DNA of 64,000 bases from Allomesorhizobium camelthorni (GCF_011045125.1 NZ_JAAKZF010000018.1:1-64000), one strand, 5' to 3'. Positions 6,801 to 16,545 are shown, numbered from the stretch's first letter. Notes: generated by a model not told the origin, from the sequence alone. Program-made: numbers and translations.

Positions 6801-9200
6801 CTAAGCGGAGCGTCGCGCCGCAGCAGCAACTGGCTTGCCGCCGGAAGCGGCGACCAGAGCTTCATAGCTTTCGATCGGACATGGCCGGCCGAGAAGGTAG
6901 CCTTGTCCCTCGTGGCAGAGTTCGGCTGCCAGAAACGCGAGTTCGCCGGCCGTCTCCACGCCTTCGGCTAGCACGGGCAATCCGAGCCCACGGCCAAGTC
7001 CAAGCACGGCGCGCACGATCGCGGCGGCCTCGTCGCTGGTGTCCACCGAGCGGATGAACGAGGCGTCGATCTTGATCTTATCGAACGGAAAGGCGCGCAG
7101 ATTGGAGAGCGACGAATAGCCGGTGCCAAAATCGTCCATGGCGATCCGCACGCCGAGCGACTTGAGCTGGCGCAGTGTCGCAAGGGCGCGGTTCTTGTCG
7201 CGTATCAGGGCCGTTTCGGTGATCTCAAGCTCCAGGCGCTTGGGCGAAAGCCCGGTCTGGAACAGGACTTCGTGCACAAGTTGTGCGAACTGCGCTGAAT
7301 GCAGTTGCACCGCCGAGACGTTGACCGCCATGACGAGTGGCCGCTGCCATGTCGCCGCCTCGCGGCAGGCGGTGCGCAGGACCCACTCGCCGATCTGCAG
7401 GATCAATCCGCTCTCCTCTGCGATCGGGATGAACGCGTCGGGCGAGATGACGCCGCGCGTCGCATGCTGCCATCGTAGAAGCGCCTCGAAGCCGATAACT
7501 GCTCCGCTGGTCAACTGCTTCTGCGGCTGATAGGCGAGCCGCAACTCGCCGCGGGAAACCGCATGCAGCAGATCGTGCTCGATAAGCCGCCGCTCTTTGA
7601 CCTCGGCACCCATCGCCGCCTCGAAGAACCGGTAGGTGCCGCGTCCTTCGACCTTGGCCCGGTAAAGTGCCGTGTCGGCGTGGCTCATCAGGCTTTCGCT
7701 ATCGAGCGCGTCGTCCGGATAGATCGCGATGCCGACACTGGTCGACATCATGCCGCCGCTGGCGGCGTCCTCGTTTTCGGCGCGGAATGCATCGATGATC
7801 CTTTCGGCGATGCGTCCGGCGGCAGCCGGATCGTGCAGGCCGGGCACGATTACGGCGAATTCATCGCCTCCTAGACGCGCCAGCATCTGATCACCGTTAA
7901 GCACGGCGCCGATGCAGCGGACGACCGATTGCAGCAGCTTGTCGCCGGCTGCATGCCCGAAAAGGTCATTGACCTCCTTGAACCGGTCGAGGTCGAGGCA
8001 AAGCAGCGCCAGTTTGCCGCCAGTCGTCGCGGCAAGCGTTATTTCCCGGTCGAGCCTGTTGTTGAAGCTGCGGCGGTTGGGCACACCGGTCAGTGCATCG
8101 TGCTGGGCAAGATGGTGCAGATCGGCCTCCGCCTTCTTGCGTGCGCGCACATCGCGGACCGCTATCGCCTGATGCGGCTGACCGGCAAAGCTGACCGGAT
8201 GCCCGACGAGTTCAACGGGGATCATCCCGCCTTCGGCAGGGCGCAGCATTGTTTCGATCAATTCGCCGGATTGGCCGAGTAACTTCGCCCGCATCGATTC
8301 GTCGGGCAAGAATGCTGACAGCAGGGTGCCAGAGATGTCCTGCTCGGAGACCCCGGCCATGTTGGCGAAGCTCCTGTTGGCGGTTGCGATTCTCGCGCCG
8401 TCGCACACCAGCAACCCCTCAACGGCAGCGTTGGCAAGGCCACGCATGCGATCCGCCTCCTGCTCCATCTTGCGGCGGTCGCGAATGTCGAGAGCGAGGC
8501 CGCAACAGGCGAGGAGCAGGATGACCAGGCTTGCAAGCGCAACAGCTGCGGCGAGCCAGCCGGTAGGAATGGCCGTTTCGGGAACCGTGTACCTTGGATC
8601 AGGAATGATCGAGGCCGCGCCCATCGCTGTAAAATGGTGGCTGCAAATGGCGGCGGTGAGCAGCAGCGCCCCGTAAACCTTCCACTTCCGGTGCCCGTCG
8701 ATCAGGCCGACTCTGGTTGCTGCTGCGCCGATCAGCGCGCCAGCCACAATGGATACGACGACGAGAACGGGATCCCACACGATGATGCCCTGGACTTCGA
8801 AAGCGGCCATACCGGTATAGTGCATGGCGGCGATGCCGCCGCCGACCACGGCGCCGCCGAGCCAGGCTGCGCCCGTCAGCTTGCTCGACAAGGCGACGTT
8901 CAGGCCGATGCCGGTGAGCGCGATGGCCGCGAGCAGCGACAGAAGGGTGAGCGTGATGTTGTAGCCGCTCGGTATCCCCGGCTCGAAAGCGAGCATGGCG
9001 ATGAAATGCGTCGCCCATATGCCGAATCCGCTCGCCGTTGCGGCCACGCCAAGCCAGATTTTCCGCATCGAGCCGGCCGACCTGCGGACATGGTGGACGA
9101 GATCGATCGCGGTGAAGGAAGCCAAAAGGCAGACAAACGCCGCAAGCACGACCAGACGCAGATCGTGTTCCTGGACAATGCAAGTATAGACCTTGAGCAC
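6801..9200 (-). CDS. Membrane MHYT-PAS-GGDEF-EAL cyclic-di-GMP protein
   Basis: From GTG 9200 the protein has 799 residues. The N-terminal 230 residues form about seven membrane helices with three MHYT-type motifs, ATHFIAM (63-69), MHYTGM (126-131) and HHFTAM (188-193). This domain is proposed to bind copper or sense oxygen, CO or NO. A PAS-like domain covers about 250-355. The GGDEF domain has an intact GGDEF (444-448), so diguanylate cyclase activity is possible; I see no RxxD inhibitory site at the usual spacing. The EAL domain has FEALLRW (EAL 572-574) and DDFGTGYSS, so phosphodiesterase activity is also possible. GTG 9215 is an alternative start; homologues tend to begin close to the VYTCIVQEHDLRLV segment. 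It appears monocistronic. Confidence 0.88.
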   Translation of the reverse strand: MLKVYTCIVQEHDLRLVVLAAFVCLLASFTAIDLVHHVRRSAGSMRKIWLGVAATASGFGIWATHFIAMLAFEPGIPSGYNITLTLLSLLAAIALTGIGLNVALSSKLTGAAWLGGAVVGGGIAAMHYTGMAAFEVQGIIVWDPVLVVVSIVAGALIGAAATRVGLIDGHRKWKVYGALLLTAAICSHHFTAMGAASIIPDPRYTVPETAIPTGWLAAAVALASLVILLLACCGLALDIRDRRKMEQEADRMRGLANAAVEGLLVCDGARIATANRSFANMAGVSEQDISGTLLSAFLPDESMRAKLLGQSGELIETMLRPAEGGMIPVELVGHPVSFAGQPHQAIAVRDVRARKKAEADLHHLAQHDALTGVPNRRSFNNRLDREITLAATTGGKLALLCLDLDRFKEVNDLFGHAAGDKLLQSVVRCIGAVLNGDQMLARLGGDEFAVIVPGLHDPAAAGRIAERIIDAFRAENEDAASGGMMSTSVGIAIYPDDALDSESLMSHADTALYRAKVEGRGTYRFFEAAMGAEVKERRLIEHDLLHAVSRGELRLAYQPQKQLTSGAVIGFEALLRWQHATRGVISPDAFIPIAEESGLILQIGEWVLRTACREAATWQRPLVMAVNVSAVQLHSAQFAQLVHEVLFQTGLSPKRLELEITETALIRDKNRALATLRQLKSLGVRIAMDDFGTGYSSLSNLRAFPFDKIKIDASFIRSVDTSDEAAAIVRAVLGLGRGLGLPVLAEGVETAGELAFLAAELCHEGQGYLLGRPCPIESYEALVAASGGKPVAAAARRSA

Positions 9201-9377
9201 GGAGTAGCCCCACACCGCCGAGAAGACTCAAGGTGTAAAACTAGCTACCGATTATCAAGAATACGTAAATGCCGCCAGTTCGCTGCTGGCGGTTCAGCCT
9301 TTGGCAGCGTTCGCAATTGTTTAACGTGACCGTCGATGACTCTGTTTCATGTCGCTTCTTTGGCGTCCATGGGCCTT

Positions 9378-11348
9378 TCACATGGTCCCAACAACGGCTT
9401 TGCCGGGCATTGTTTCCGGAAAGAACGCCTTCGCGCCGTGGCGCTTGCCGAACATGATGTCGAATTGCAGCAGGCGGAAATCGCGGATCGCCGGGTCGAT
9501 CTCCTTGGCGCGCCCCCAGTCCGGCGTCGTCATCCCGCGCTGCGTCACGAGCACGTTGCGGTCGACGACGCTAAAACGCTGGCGCATATCGCCGAGGAAG
9601 CCGGTGTAATAGGGATGGCTGATGCCGGCCGTCTCCAGCACGTGCAGCGGCAGGAAGGCGGGGCTGATCGAGCCGAGATGGCCGACCGGGCCCTTGCGGT
9701 TCGACCAGATCACCAATGGTGTCTCGTGCTGCGCGCGCAATTTGGCCAGCGGCGCCTTGCGCTCGGCTACAGGCTTTTTCATGAAGCCGGTCTCGACGAA
9801 GACAGGGCCAAGCGGCGGCAGATGGTCGCCGAAGAAGGCGATGACGGTCGGGCGCTCGCGCTTTTCAGCCCACTCGATCAGCCGGGCCAGGCCCTGGTCG
9901 GCATCGGCGGCGCCCTCGGCGAAGGTCAGGATCGAACCCTTGGCCCAGGCGCTGGCCGAAGTCTCGACCGTGTGCGTGGTCCCGGTATAGCGGTTCGGCT
10001 CATAGGGGCCGTGGCTCTGCAGCGTCACGGCGAAGAAGAAGAACGGTTCGGCGGTCGCGTCGGCCTCGCGGATGATTTCTTCCGTCAAGGCGGCATCGGA
10101 GACGAGCGGTCCGCGCGTGGCCAATGGCGGCAGGTTCTCCTCCGACATGAAGCTGTCGAATCCGAACGCCTCGTAGACCGGCGAGCGGTTCCAGAACCAG
10201 CCTTCGAACGGGTGGATCGCGCGGGTGGCATAGCCCTGGGTCTTAAGGAAGGTCGCGAGCGAGGGAAGCGGCTCGCGGACATATTGCTGATAGGGGATGC
10301 TGCCATAGGGCAGGAAGGCGTTCGAGAAGCCGGTCAGCGCCTCGAATTCGACATTGGCGGTCATGCCGCCGAATTCCGGCGAAAATACATGGCCGGACTG
10401 GATCGCGCGGACATTGGCGATCGGGTCGGGCGTGATCGTGACGCCCGGCAGCCGGGTCGGATCCCAGAAGGATTCGCTCATCACGACGATGATGTCGGGG
10501 CGTTCCGGTGGAACCGATGGCGAAGCGCCCACAGGTTTCCGGATCGCCTCTATCGCCTCCTCCGAATAGCCCTCGGGGGCCTTCACCTTGGCCATCGGCA
10601 CGTTGAGCGCAAAGGCTATGGCAAAGCCGTTGGAGGCGTAATTCTCCTTCTGGTCCCACATCATCGGAATGATCTGCAGCCGGTCGCGCGCCCAGGAGAA
10701 TGTCGCGTAATCCATGATCGAGCCGAAGAACAGGAGCGCGGGGAGGGCGACCGCGAGCCGGGCTGCGCGGGCCCTCAGCGGCAGGGCGGGAAATCGCCGC
10801 CGCCAGAAACGCCACAGGGTCACCAGAAGCGCGATGCCCGCCACCAAGGAAACGCCGAGCACGACGGCCAGAACCGGACGCTCGCGCACCAGAAGCGGCG
10901 CCAGTTCGATTATCTGGCGCGCGTAGAGGAAATCTGTCGGATAGAGCGGATCGCCGAGATACTGCGACTTCTGGTGGCCGACAAAGGCCAGAAGCAGCAC
11001 GGCTGGCGCAACCACCAGCAATGCAAGATAGGCGCGGCCGAGGAGCGCGTCGAAGAAGAGGATGAGCAGCGCGAAAAGGATAACCGTGGTCCAGCTTGGG
11101 CGGAAAGGCTGCTGGAAGAAGAGCAGCGTTTCCGAGAGCGAGCCGCGCACGATCAGTTCGACCGAAAATACGAGGATCGTCGAAACCAGCAGCGTCAGTC
11201 CGATCGATCTGGCAAGGCGCAGCAGATGCCTGCGGCGCCTATCCGTCTTGACCGTCCGCTCCACTTCAAACCCTTCCGGCGCCACCGGCCCTTGGCCTGC
11301 AACGATTTTTGCCAACTCAATATCCTCAACTCGTAATAAAAACGTCAT
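9378..11348 (-). CDS. LTA synthase-like sulfatase-fold phosphoglycerol transferase
   Basis: The 656-residue protein has four to five membrane helices in residues about 40-240, then a periplasmic alkaline-phosphatase/sulfatase-fold domain. Visible family motifs are MSESFWD (metal-binding Glu), GMTANVEFEALTG (nucleophile Thr), ESHGPY-like QSHGPYEPN, and FFGDHLPPL (metal-binding Asp and His). This resembles LtaS and OpgB-type enzymes that move glycerol phosphate from phosphatidylglycerol to a glycan. In Gram-negatives the acceptor is often a periplasmic glucan or LPS; here it is unknown. It is monocistronic on the minus strand, divergent from fabD. The C-terminal FGKRHGAKAFFPE segment is repeated as debris near 6.6 kb. 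Confidence 0.8.
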   Translation of the reverse strand: MTFLLRVEDIELAKIVAGQGPVAPEGFEVERTVKTDRRRRHLLRLARSIGLTLLVSTILVFSVELIVRGSLSETLLFFQQPFRPSWTTVILFALLILFFDALLGRAYLALLVVAPAVLLLAFVGHQKSQYLGDPLYPTDFLYARQIIELAPLLVRERPVLAVVLGVSLVAGIALLVTLWRFWRRRFPALPLRARAARLAVALPALLFFGSIMDYATFSWARDRLQIIPMMWDQKENYASNGFAIAFALNVPMAKVKAPEGYSEEAIEAIRKPVGASPSVPPERPDIIVVMSESFWDPTRLPGVTITPDPIANVRAIQSGHVFSPEFGGMTANVEFEALTGFSNAFLPYGSIPYQQYVREPLPSLATFLKTQGYATRAIHPFEGWFWNRSPVYEAFGFDSFMSEENLPPLATRGPLVSDAALTEEIIREADATAEPFFFFAVTLQSHGPYEPNRYTGTTHTVETSASAWAKGSILTFAEGAADADQGLARLIEWAEKRERPTVIAFFGDHLPPLGPVFVETGFMKKPVAERKAPLAKLRAQHETPLVIWSNRKGPVGHLGSISPAFLPLHVLETAGISHPYYTGFLGDMRQRFSVVDRNVLVTQRGMTTPDWGRAKEIDPAIRDFRLLQFDIMFGKRHGAKAFFPETMPGKAVVGTM

Positions 11349-11529
11349 GCAAGTGTCATCGTTCCGTCACAGAAGCTAGGGCCTGTGGCAAAATTGAGAA
11401 GAGCGGCTCGTGCGGTCCGTCCAAAGCGGGGACTGCCTGCATTTTCGGTGCGAAGCCAGCGCGGGCTTGACTCGCCGGCCCGCCTCGCGCCACACGGCAG
11501 CAAGACAAGGCACTGCGGAGCGAGAGATC

Positions 11530-12468
11530 ATGGCCGTCGCATTCACCTTTCCGGGGCAGGGCAGCCAGGCTGTCGGCATGGGCAAGGACCTGGCTGATGC
11601 ATTTCCGGAAGCGAGGCGGGTGTTCGACGAGGTCGACGACGCGCTCGGCCAGAAGCTTTCGAAAATCATGTGGGAAGGGCCGGAAGAGACGCTGACGCTG
11701 ACGGCCAATGCGCAGCCGGCGCTTATGGCGGTATCCCTCGCAGCGGTGCGGGCGCTGGAGGCGCGAGGTTTCTCGCTGAAGGAGAAGGTTTCCTACGTCG
11801 CCGGCCATTCGCTCGGCGAATATTCCGCACTTGCCGCCGCCGGCATGTTCACCATCGCCGATACGGCCAGGCTCCTGCGCATCCGCGGCGACGCCATGCA
11901 GGCCGCTGTTCCGGTCGGCGAGGGCGCGATGGCCGCAATCATCGGCTTGGAGCAAAGCGATGCCGAGGCTGCCTGCGCCGAGGCCGCGAAGGGCTCGGTG
12001 TGCCAAGTCGCCAACGACAATGGCGGCGGGCAACTGGTGATCTCCGGCGCCAAGGCGGCGGTGGAACTGGCGGCGAAGCTCTGCACCGAAAAAGGCGCCA
12101 AGAGGGCGCTGATGCTCCAGGTTTCCGCGCCGTTCCATTCGGCGCTGATGGCGCCTGCCGCCGAGACGATGCGCGAGGCGCTGGCCGGCGTGAAGAAGAA
12201 TGCGCCGGCCGTGCCCGTCGTGGCGAACGTAACCGCGACGCCGCTGAGCGACCCGGACGAGATCGTTGCGCGCCTGGTCGAACAGGTGACCGGCCGTGTG
12301 CGGTGGCGCGAAACGGTGGAGTGGTTCGCGGCAAACGGCGTGACGACGCTTTACGAAGTGGGCTCGGGAAAGGTGCTGTCGGGCTTGGCGCGGCGTATCA
12401 ACCGCGACATTGCGACGGTCGCTGTCAACACGCCAGCCGATGTCGAGGCGGCGGTGGCGGCGCTTTGA
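11530..12468 (+). CDS. fabD: Malonyl-CoA:ACP transacylase FabD
   Basis: FabD moves malonyl groups from CoA to acyl carrier protein for fatty-acid elongation. The protein (312 residues from ATG 11530) begins with the typical FTFPGQGSQAVGMG. It has the nucleophile motif GHSLGEYSA (Ser94), and the second catalytic residue lies in SAPFHSALM. The upstream GAGAG supports the start; longer in-frame readings have no family similarity. It heads the fatty-acid operon fabD-(RHH)-fabG-acpP-fabF. Confidence 0.96.
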   Translation: MAVAFTFPGQGSQAVGMGKDLADAFPEARRVFDEVDDALGQKLSKIMWEGPEETLTLTANAQPALMAVSLAAVRALEARGFSLKEKVSYVAGHSLGEYSALAAAGMFTIADTARLLRIRGDAMQAAVPVGEGAMAAIIGLEQSDAEAACAEAAKGSVCQVANDNGGGQLVISGAKAAVELAAKLCTEKGAKRALMLQVSAPFHSALMAPAAETMREALAGVKKNAPAVPVVANVTATPLSDPDEIVARLVEQVTGRVRWRETVEWFAANGVTTLYEVGSGKVLSGLARRINRDIATVAVNTPADVEAAVAAL

Positions 12469-12494
12469 TCCGCGTGGGTTGCGAAACGGGGCTG

Positions 12495-12521
12495 ATGCGA
12501 TACTGAATACATGTATCGCAT
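12495..12521. promoter_or_regulatory. Palindromic operator candidate upstream of the RHH antitoxin gene
   Basis: ATGCGATAC (12495-12503) and GTATCGCAT (12513-12521) form a perfect 9-bp inverted repeat. A second palindrome, ATACATGTAT (12507-12516), overlaps its right half. It lies 12 bases before the antitoxin ATG, where RHH antitoxins usually bind to repress their own operon. Confidence 0.55.
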
Positions 12522-12533
12522 TGGGAATTCGAG

Positions 12534-12755
12534 ATGCCCACATCCGTCAGATTGTCGGAAGAAACCGAGACGCGGCTGAATGCGCTCGCGCAACGCACCG
12601 GTCGCACCAAGGCATATTATCTGCGCGAATTGGTCGAGCGCGGCCTGGAAGATCTCGAGGACTATTACCTCGCCGTGGAAGTCATGGAACGCGTGCGTCG
12701 CGGCGAGGAAGAGATCCTGAGTGGCGAGGAATTCTGGCGTGACTTGGACGCTTAA
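12534..12755 (+). CDS. Orphan ribbon-helix-helix antitoxin, RelB/DinJ-like
   Basis: The 73-residue protein has an N-terminal ribbon-helix-helix DNA-binding motif (TSVRLSEETETRLNALAQRTG, then KAYYLRELVERGLEDLEDYYLA) and an acidic C-terminus that in relatives wraps around a RelE/ParE toxin. No toxin gene follows: only 18 bases separate its stop from fabG. It is embedded in the fab operon between fabD and fabG. It may be a remnant of a toxin-antitoxin locus, an antidote against toxins encoded elsewhere, or a transcription factor acting on the palindrome at 12495-12521. ATG 12534 is preceded by a weak GGGAATTCGAG. Confidence 0.75.
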   Translation: MPTSVRLSEETETRLNALAQRTGRTKAYYLRELVERGLEDLEDYYLAVEVMERVRRGEEEILSGEEFWRDLDA

Positions 12756-12773
12756 AGGGAAAAGGTTTCATAT

Positions 12774-13511
12774 ATGTTCGACTTGACTGGAAAGAAGGCG
12801 CTCGTCACCGGGGCAAGCGGTGGTATCGGCGAGGCCGTGGCGCGAGCGCTGCACGCTCAAGGCGCGACCGTCGGCCTGCACGGCACGCGTGTCGAAAAGC
12901 TCGAGGCGCTGGCTGCCAAACTTGGCGAGCGAGTGAAGCTGTTTCCGGCGAACCTCTCGAATCGCGACGAGGTCAAGGCGCTCGGCGCAAAGGCTGAAGC
13001 TGATCTCGAAGGCGTCGACATATTGGTCAACAATGCCGGCATCACCAAGGACGGGCTCTTTGTCCGCATGTCGGACGCGGACTGGGACGCGGTGCTCGAA
13101 GTCAATTTGACCGCGGTGTTCAGACTCACCCGCGAATTGACCCATCCGATGATGCGCCGCCGCAACGGCCGCATCATCAACATCACCTCCGTGGTCGGCG
13201 TTACCGGCAATCCCGGCCAGGCGAACTATTGCGCCTCCAAGGCCGGCATGATCGGCATGTCGAAGTCGCTGGCGCAGGAGATCGCGACGCGCGGCGTGAC
13301 GGTTAACTGCGTGGCGCCCGGCTTCATCGAATCGGCCATGACCGACAAGCTGAACGACAAGCAGAAGGAAGCAATCATGGCCGCCATCCCGGCCAAGCGC
13401 ATGGGCACCGGCGCGGAAGTCGCCTCGGCGGTGGTCTACCTGGCCTCGAACGAGGCCGCCTACATCACCGGGCAGACCGTCCATGTGAACGGCGGCATGG
13501 CGATGATCTGA
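12774..13511 (+). CDS. fabG: 3-oxoacyl-ACP reductase FabG
   Basis: FabG performs the NADPH-dependent reduction of 3-ketoacyl-ACP in fatty-acid elongation. The 245-residue protein has the cofactor motif TGASGGIG (12-19), NNAG (86-89), and the catalytic residues Asn111, Ser139, Tyr152 and Lys156 (YCASK). It ends with VHVNGGMAMI, as in typical FabG. It is cotranscribed with fabD, and the RHH gene sits in between; acpP and fabF follow. Confidence 0.96.
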   Translation: MFDLTGKKALVTGASGGIGEAVARALHAQGATVGLHGTRVEKLEALAAKLGERVKLFPANLSNRDEVKALGAKAEADLEGVDILVNNAGITKDGLFVRMSDADWDAVLEVNLTAVFRLTRELTHPMMRRRNGRIINITSVVGVTGNPGQANYCASKAGMIGMSKSLAQEIATRGVTVNCVAPGFIESAMTDKLNDKQKEAIMAAIPAKRMGTGAEVASAVVYLASNEAAYITGQTVHVNGGMAMI

Positions 13512-13726
13512 CCGGCTGTCCGAACAGCCTCTTGCCTGAGAGCGGGATAAAGAGGTTTTCGCCTTGGACGTGCGCGTTTTTTCGTGTAATGCCGCCCTCA
13601 ACCCGGCGGTTCGCACCTGTTCGCGCCGCGGGCGGTTGCGTTCCTGCAGGGAACATCTTTCAGCTTGATTAGCGGCATTCCGCCCGCTAACGAAGACCAG
13701 ACAAACACATAGACGAGGATGCCCAA

Positions 13727-13963
13727 ATGAGTGACACCGCAGAGCGCGTCAAAAAGATCGTTGTCGAACACCTCGGCGTCGAAGCCGAAAAGGTGACGGA
13801 AGCGGCAAGCTTCATCGACGACCTCGGCGCCGACAGCCTTGACACGGTCGAACTCGTGATGGCCTTCGAGGAAGAATTCGGCGTCGAGATCCCGGACGAT
13901 GCGGCCGAGACGATCCTGACCGTCGGCGACGCCGTCAAGTACATCGACAAGGCATCGGCCTGA
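13727..13963 (+). CDS. acpP: Acyl carrier protein
   Basis: The 78-residue acidic protein has the phosphopantetheine attachment motif [12 protein letters not shown] with Ser37. It carries growing acyl chains through fatty-acid synthesis. The 215-base gap after fabG, with a short hairpin GGCTGT/ACAGCC at about 13514-13528, suggests that acpP has its own promoter in addition to read-through, which is usual for this highly expressed gene. Confidence 0.98.
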   Translation: MSDTAERVKKIVVEHLGVEAEKVTEAASFIDDLGADSLDTVELVMAFEEEFGVEIPDDAAETILTVGDAVKYIDKASA

Positions 13964-13998
13964 CGCTTTCGCCAGCGGTCGGTTCGGGAATTTTCGCA

Positions 13999-15261
13999 AT
14001 GAGACGTGTAGTCGTCACCGGCATGGGCCTGCTCTCGCCGTTCGGCGTGGGCGTCGAGCACGGCTGGCGTGAATTGCTCACCGGCCGCAGCGCCGCCAAG
14101 CGGATCACCGAATTCGAGGTCGAGGACCTTCCCTGCAAGGTTGCGCATGTCATTCCGCGCGGCAACGGCAGCGATGGCAGCTTCAACCCTGAAGCGTATC
14201 TCGAGCCGAAGGAACTCAGGAAGATCGGCGACTTCATCCTCTACGGGATCGCGGCCGCCGACGAGGCGCTCAAGGATTCCGGCTGGGAGCCGCAAACGGA
14301 AGAAGACCGCTGCGCCACCGGCGTCATGATCGGCTCCGGCATTGGCGGCATTGACGGCATCGCCGAAAACGCCATGGTGCTGAAGGAGCGCGGCCCGCGC
14401 CGCATCAGCCCGTTCTTCATTCCCGGTAACATCATCAATCTCGTATCGGGCCAGGTGTCGATCCGGCACGGGCTCAAGGGTCCGAACCATGCCGTGGTGA
14501 CTGCCTGCTCTACCGGCGCGCACGCGATCGGCGATGCTGCCCGGCTGATCATCTTCGGCGATGCCGACGTGATGCTCGCGGGCGGCGCGGAATCGCCGGT
14601 CACGCGCCTGTCGCTGGCGGGCTTTGCCGCCTGCAAGGCGCTGTCGACTGACCGCAACGATGCGCCCGGGACCGCCTCGCGCCCCTATGACCGCGACCGC
14701 GACGGTTTCGTCATGGGCGAGGGCGCCGGTGTTGTGGTGCTGGAAGAACTGGAACACGCCAAGGCGCGCGGCGCGAAAATCTACGCCGAGGTGACCGGCT
14801 ACGGCCTGACTGGCGACGCCTATCACATCACCGCTCCGGCGGCCGACGGCGACGGCGCGTTCCGCTGCATGAGTGCGGCGCTGAAGCGCGCCGGACTGGC
14901 GCCCGCCGATGTCGACTACATCAACGCCCACGGCACCTCGACCATGGCCGACACAATCGAGCTCGGCGCCGTCGAGCGGCTGGTCGGCAATGCGGCGTCG
15001 AAGGTCTCGATGTCGTCGACCAAATCGTCGACCGGCCATCTGCTCGGCGCGGCCGGCGCCGCCGAGGCAATCTTCTCGGTTCTCGCCATCCGCGACAACA
15101 TCGCGCCGCCGACCATCAATCTCGACAATCCCGAGCGCGAATCGGCGATCGACCTCGTGCCGCACAAGCCCCGCTCGCGCCAGATCGATGTCGCGCTGTC
15201 GAATTCTTTCGGCTTCGGCGGCACCAACGCATCGCTGGTTTTCCAGCGCTACAATGGCTGA
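13999..15261 (+). CDS. fabF: 3-oxoacyl-ACP synthase II FabF
   Basis: FabF condenses malonyl-ACP with acyl-ACP in chain elongation. In the 420-residue protein the active-site Cys170 lies in TACSTGAHAIGDA; the two catalytic histidines lie in NAHGTSTMAD and STGHLLGAAGA. Start ATG 13999 gives MRRVVVTGMGLLSPFG, the standard N-terminus. It follows acpP by 35 bases. Confidence 0.97.
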   Translation: MRRVVVTGMGLLSPFGVGVEHGWRELLTGRSAAKRITEFEVEDLPCKVAHVIPRGNGSDGSFNPEAYLEPKELRKIGDFILYGIAAADEALKDSGWEPQTEEDRCATGVMIGSGIGGIDGIAENAMVLKERGPRRISPFFIPGNIINLVSGQVSIRHGLKGPNHAVVTACSTGAHAIGDAARLIIFGDADVMLAGGAESPVTRLSLAGFAACKALSTDRNDAPGTASRPYDRDRDGFVMGEGAGVVVLEELEHAKARGAKIYAEVTGYGLTGDAYHITAPAADGDGAFRCMSAALKRAGLAPADVDYINAHGTSTMADTIELGAVERLVGNAASKVSMSSTKSSTGHLLGAAGAAEAIFSVLAIRDNIAPPTINLDNPERESAIDLVPHKPRSRQIDVALSNSFGFGGTNASLVFQRYNG

Positions 15262-15360
15262 GCGCCGGAATAGCGCTGCTTCGCCGCGAATTTTGCCATA
15301 CTCTGGTGGTTGAGGAATGATGCGCGGCGTGGCCGGCGCATGTGGATTTGTCGAGGCGAT

Positions 15361-16545
15361 ATGAACACCAGTCCAGCGAACCCGGGGGAGTTCGGCCAGC
15401 GTACCGAAGCGCCGAAGCCGATCGTGCCGAAAACCGCGAGCGAGGCCCTGCGGCCCGAAATCGGGACGCCGCCGCCGAAGCGTTCGCGCGCCTCGCGCAA
15501 CCAGATCGTGGTGTTCATGAATTTCATCGTCTCGTCGGCAATGCTCCTGGTGCTGGCGGCAGGCCTTGCGGTCTATCTAGGCAAACAGGAGTTCGATGGT
15601 CCGGGACCTTCAGCGACCGCGCAGACCTTCCTGGTCAAGCCCAATAGCGGCCTGATCGACATTGCCGACCAGCTCGAACGGCGTGGCCTGATCAGCGATG
15701 CGCGCGTTTTCCACCTCGGTGTCCGCGCCTATGGCAACGAAGGCGCGCTGAAGGCCGGCGAATACGAGATCGCAGCCGGCGCCTCGATGCGCGACATCAT
15801 GGAGATTCTGAAGAGCGGCAAGTCGGTGATGCAGTCGCTGACAATTCCCGAAGGTCTGACAGTCGTGCAGGCTTTCCACAGGATCGCCGAGCACGAGGCG
15901 TTGACCGGGGACATGCCTTCCGAGATCCCGCCGGAGGGCATGCTGGCGGCCGACACGCAGCGCTTCACACGCGGCGCCGAGCGCAAGCAGATCATCGACA
16001 AGATGCTGGCGGACCAGAAGAAGCTGGTCGAGGAAATCTGGGCGCGCCGCGCGCCCGACCTGCCGTTGGCCGATATCAACGAGTTCATCACGTTGGCCTC
16101 GATCGTCGAAAAGGAAACCGGCAAGGGCGACGAGCGTTCGCGTGTCGCCGCGGTGTTCCTCAACCGGCTGAAGAACAATATGCGGCTGCAATCGGACCCG
16201 ACGATCATCTACGGCCTGTTCGGCGGTTCCGGAAAGCCGGCTGACCGGCCGATCTACCAGTCCGATATCGAGAAGCCGACGCCGTACAACACCTATACGA
16301 TCGACGGGCTGCCGCCGACGCCGATCGCCAATCCGGGCAAGGCTGCGCTAGAAGCCGTCGCCAACCCGTCCAAGACCGACGACCTCTATTTCGTTGCCGA
16401 CGGCACCGGCGGGCATGTCTTCGCCAAGACCCTGGAAGAGCACAACGAGAACGTCGCCCGCTGGCGCAAGATCCGTAAGCAGCAGGCGGAAGAAGCGGCC
16501 AAGGCGGCTGCCGGTACCGAGGCGGAGCCGGCCGCCGCGCAATAG
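15361..16545 (+). CDS. mltG: Endolytic murein transglycosylase MltG
   Basis: MltG (YceG family) cleaves nascent glycan strands in the inner membrane and so sets their length. The 394-residue protein has a proline-rich cytoplasmic N-terminus, one membrane helix at about residues 56-78, and a periplasmic domain with LysM-like start (FLVKPNSGLIDIADQL). The catalytic Glu is in ASIVEKETG, and the conserved LQSDPTIIYGL and PYNTYTIDGLPPTPIANPG motifs follow. ATG 15361 is preceded by GAGG. It is downstream of fabF as in many alphaproteobacteria, followed by yicC and gmk. Confidence 0.95.
   Translation: MNTSPANPGEFGQRTEAPKPIVPKTASEALRPEIGTPPPKRSRASRNQIVVFMNFIVSSAMLLVLAAGLAVYLGKQEFDGPGPSATAQTFLVKPNSGLIDIADQLERRGLISDARVFHLGVRAYGNEGALKAGEYEIAAGASMRDIMEILKSGKSVMQSLTIPEGLTVVQAFHRIAEHEALTGDMPSEIPPEGMLAADTQRFTRGAERKQIIDKMLADQKKLVEEIWARRAPDLPLADINEFITLASIVEKETGKGDERSRVAAVFLNRLKNNMRLQSDPTIIYGLFGGSGKPADRPIYQSDIEKPTPYNTYTIDGLPPTPIANPGKAALEAVANPSKTDDLYFVADGTGGHVFAKTLEEHNENVARWRKIRKQQAEEAAKAAAGTEAEPAAAQ

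Noticed and set aside
9336-11336. Plus-strand open frame of 666 codons
   Set aside because: It mirrors the LTA-synthase-like gene, which has clear membrane helices and catalytic motifs on the minus strand.
13512-13726. Possible small gene or RNA between fabG and acpP
   Set aside because: No coding frame with a family match and no recognised RNA; most likely the acpP promoter region.
13687-15165. Minus-strand open frame of 492 codons opposite acpP and fabF
   Set aside because: acpP and fabF are unmistakable on the plus strand; the antisense frame has no family motif.
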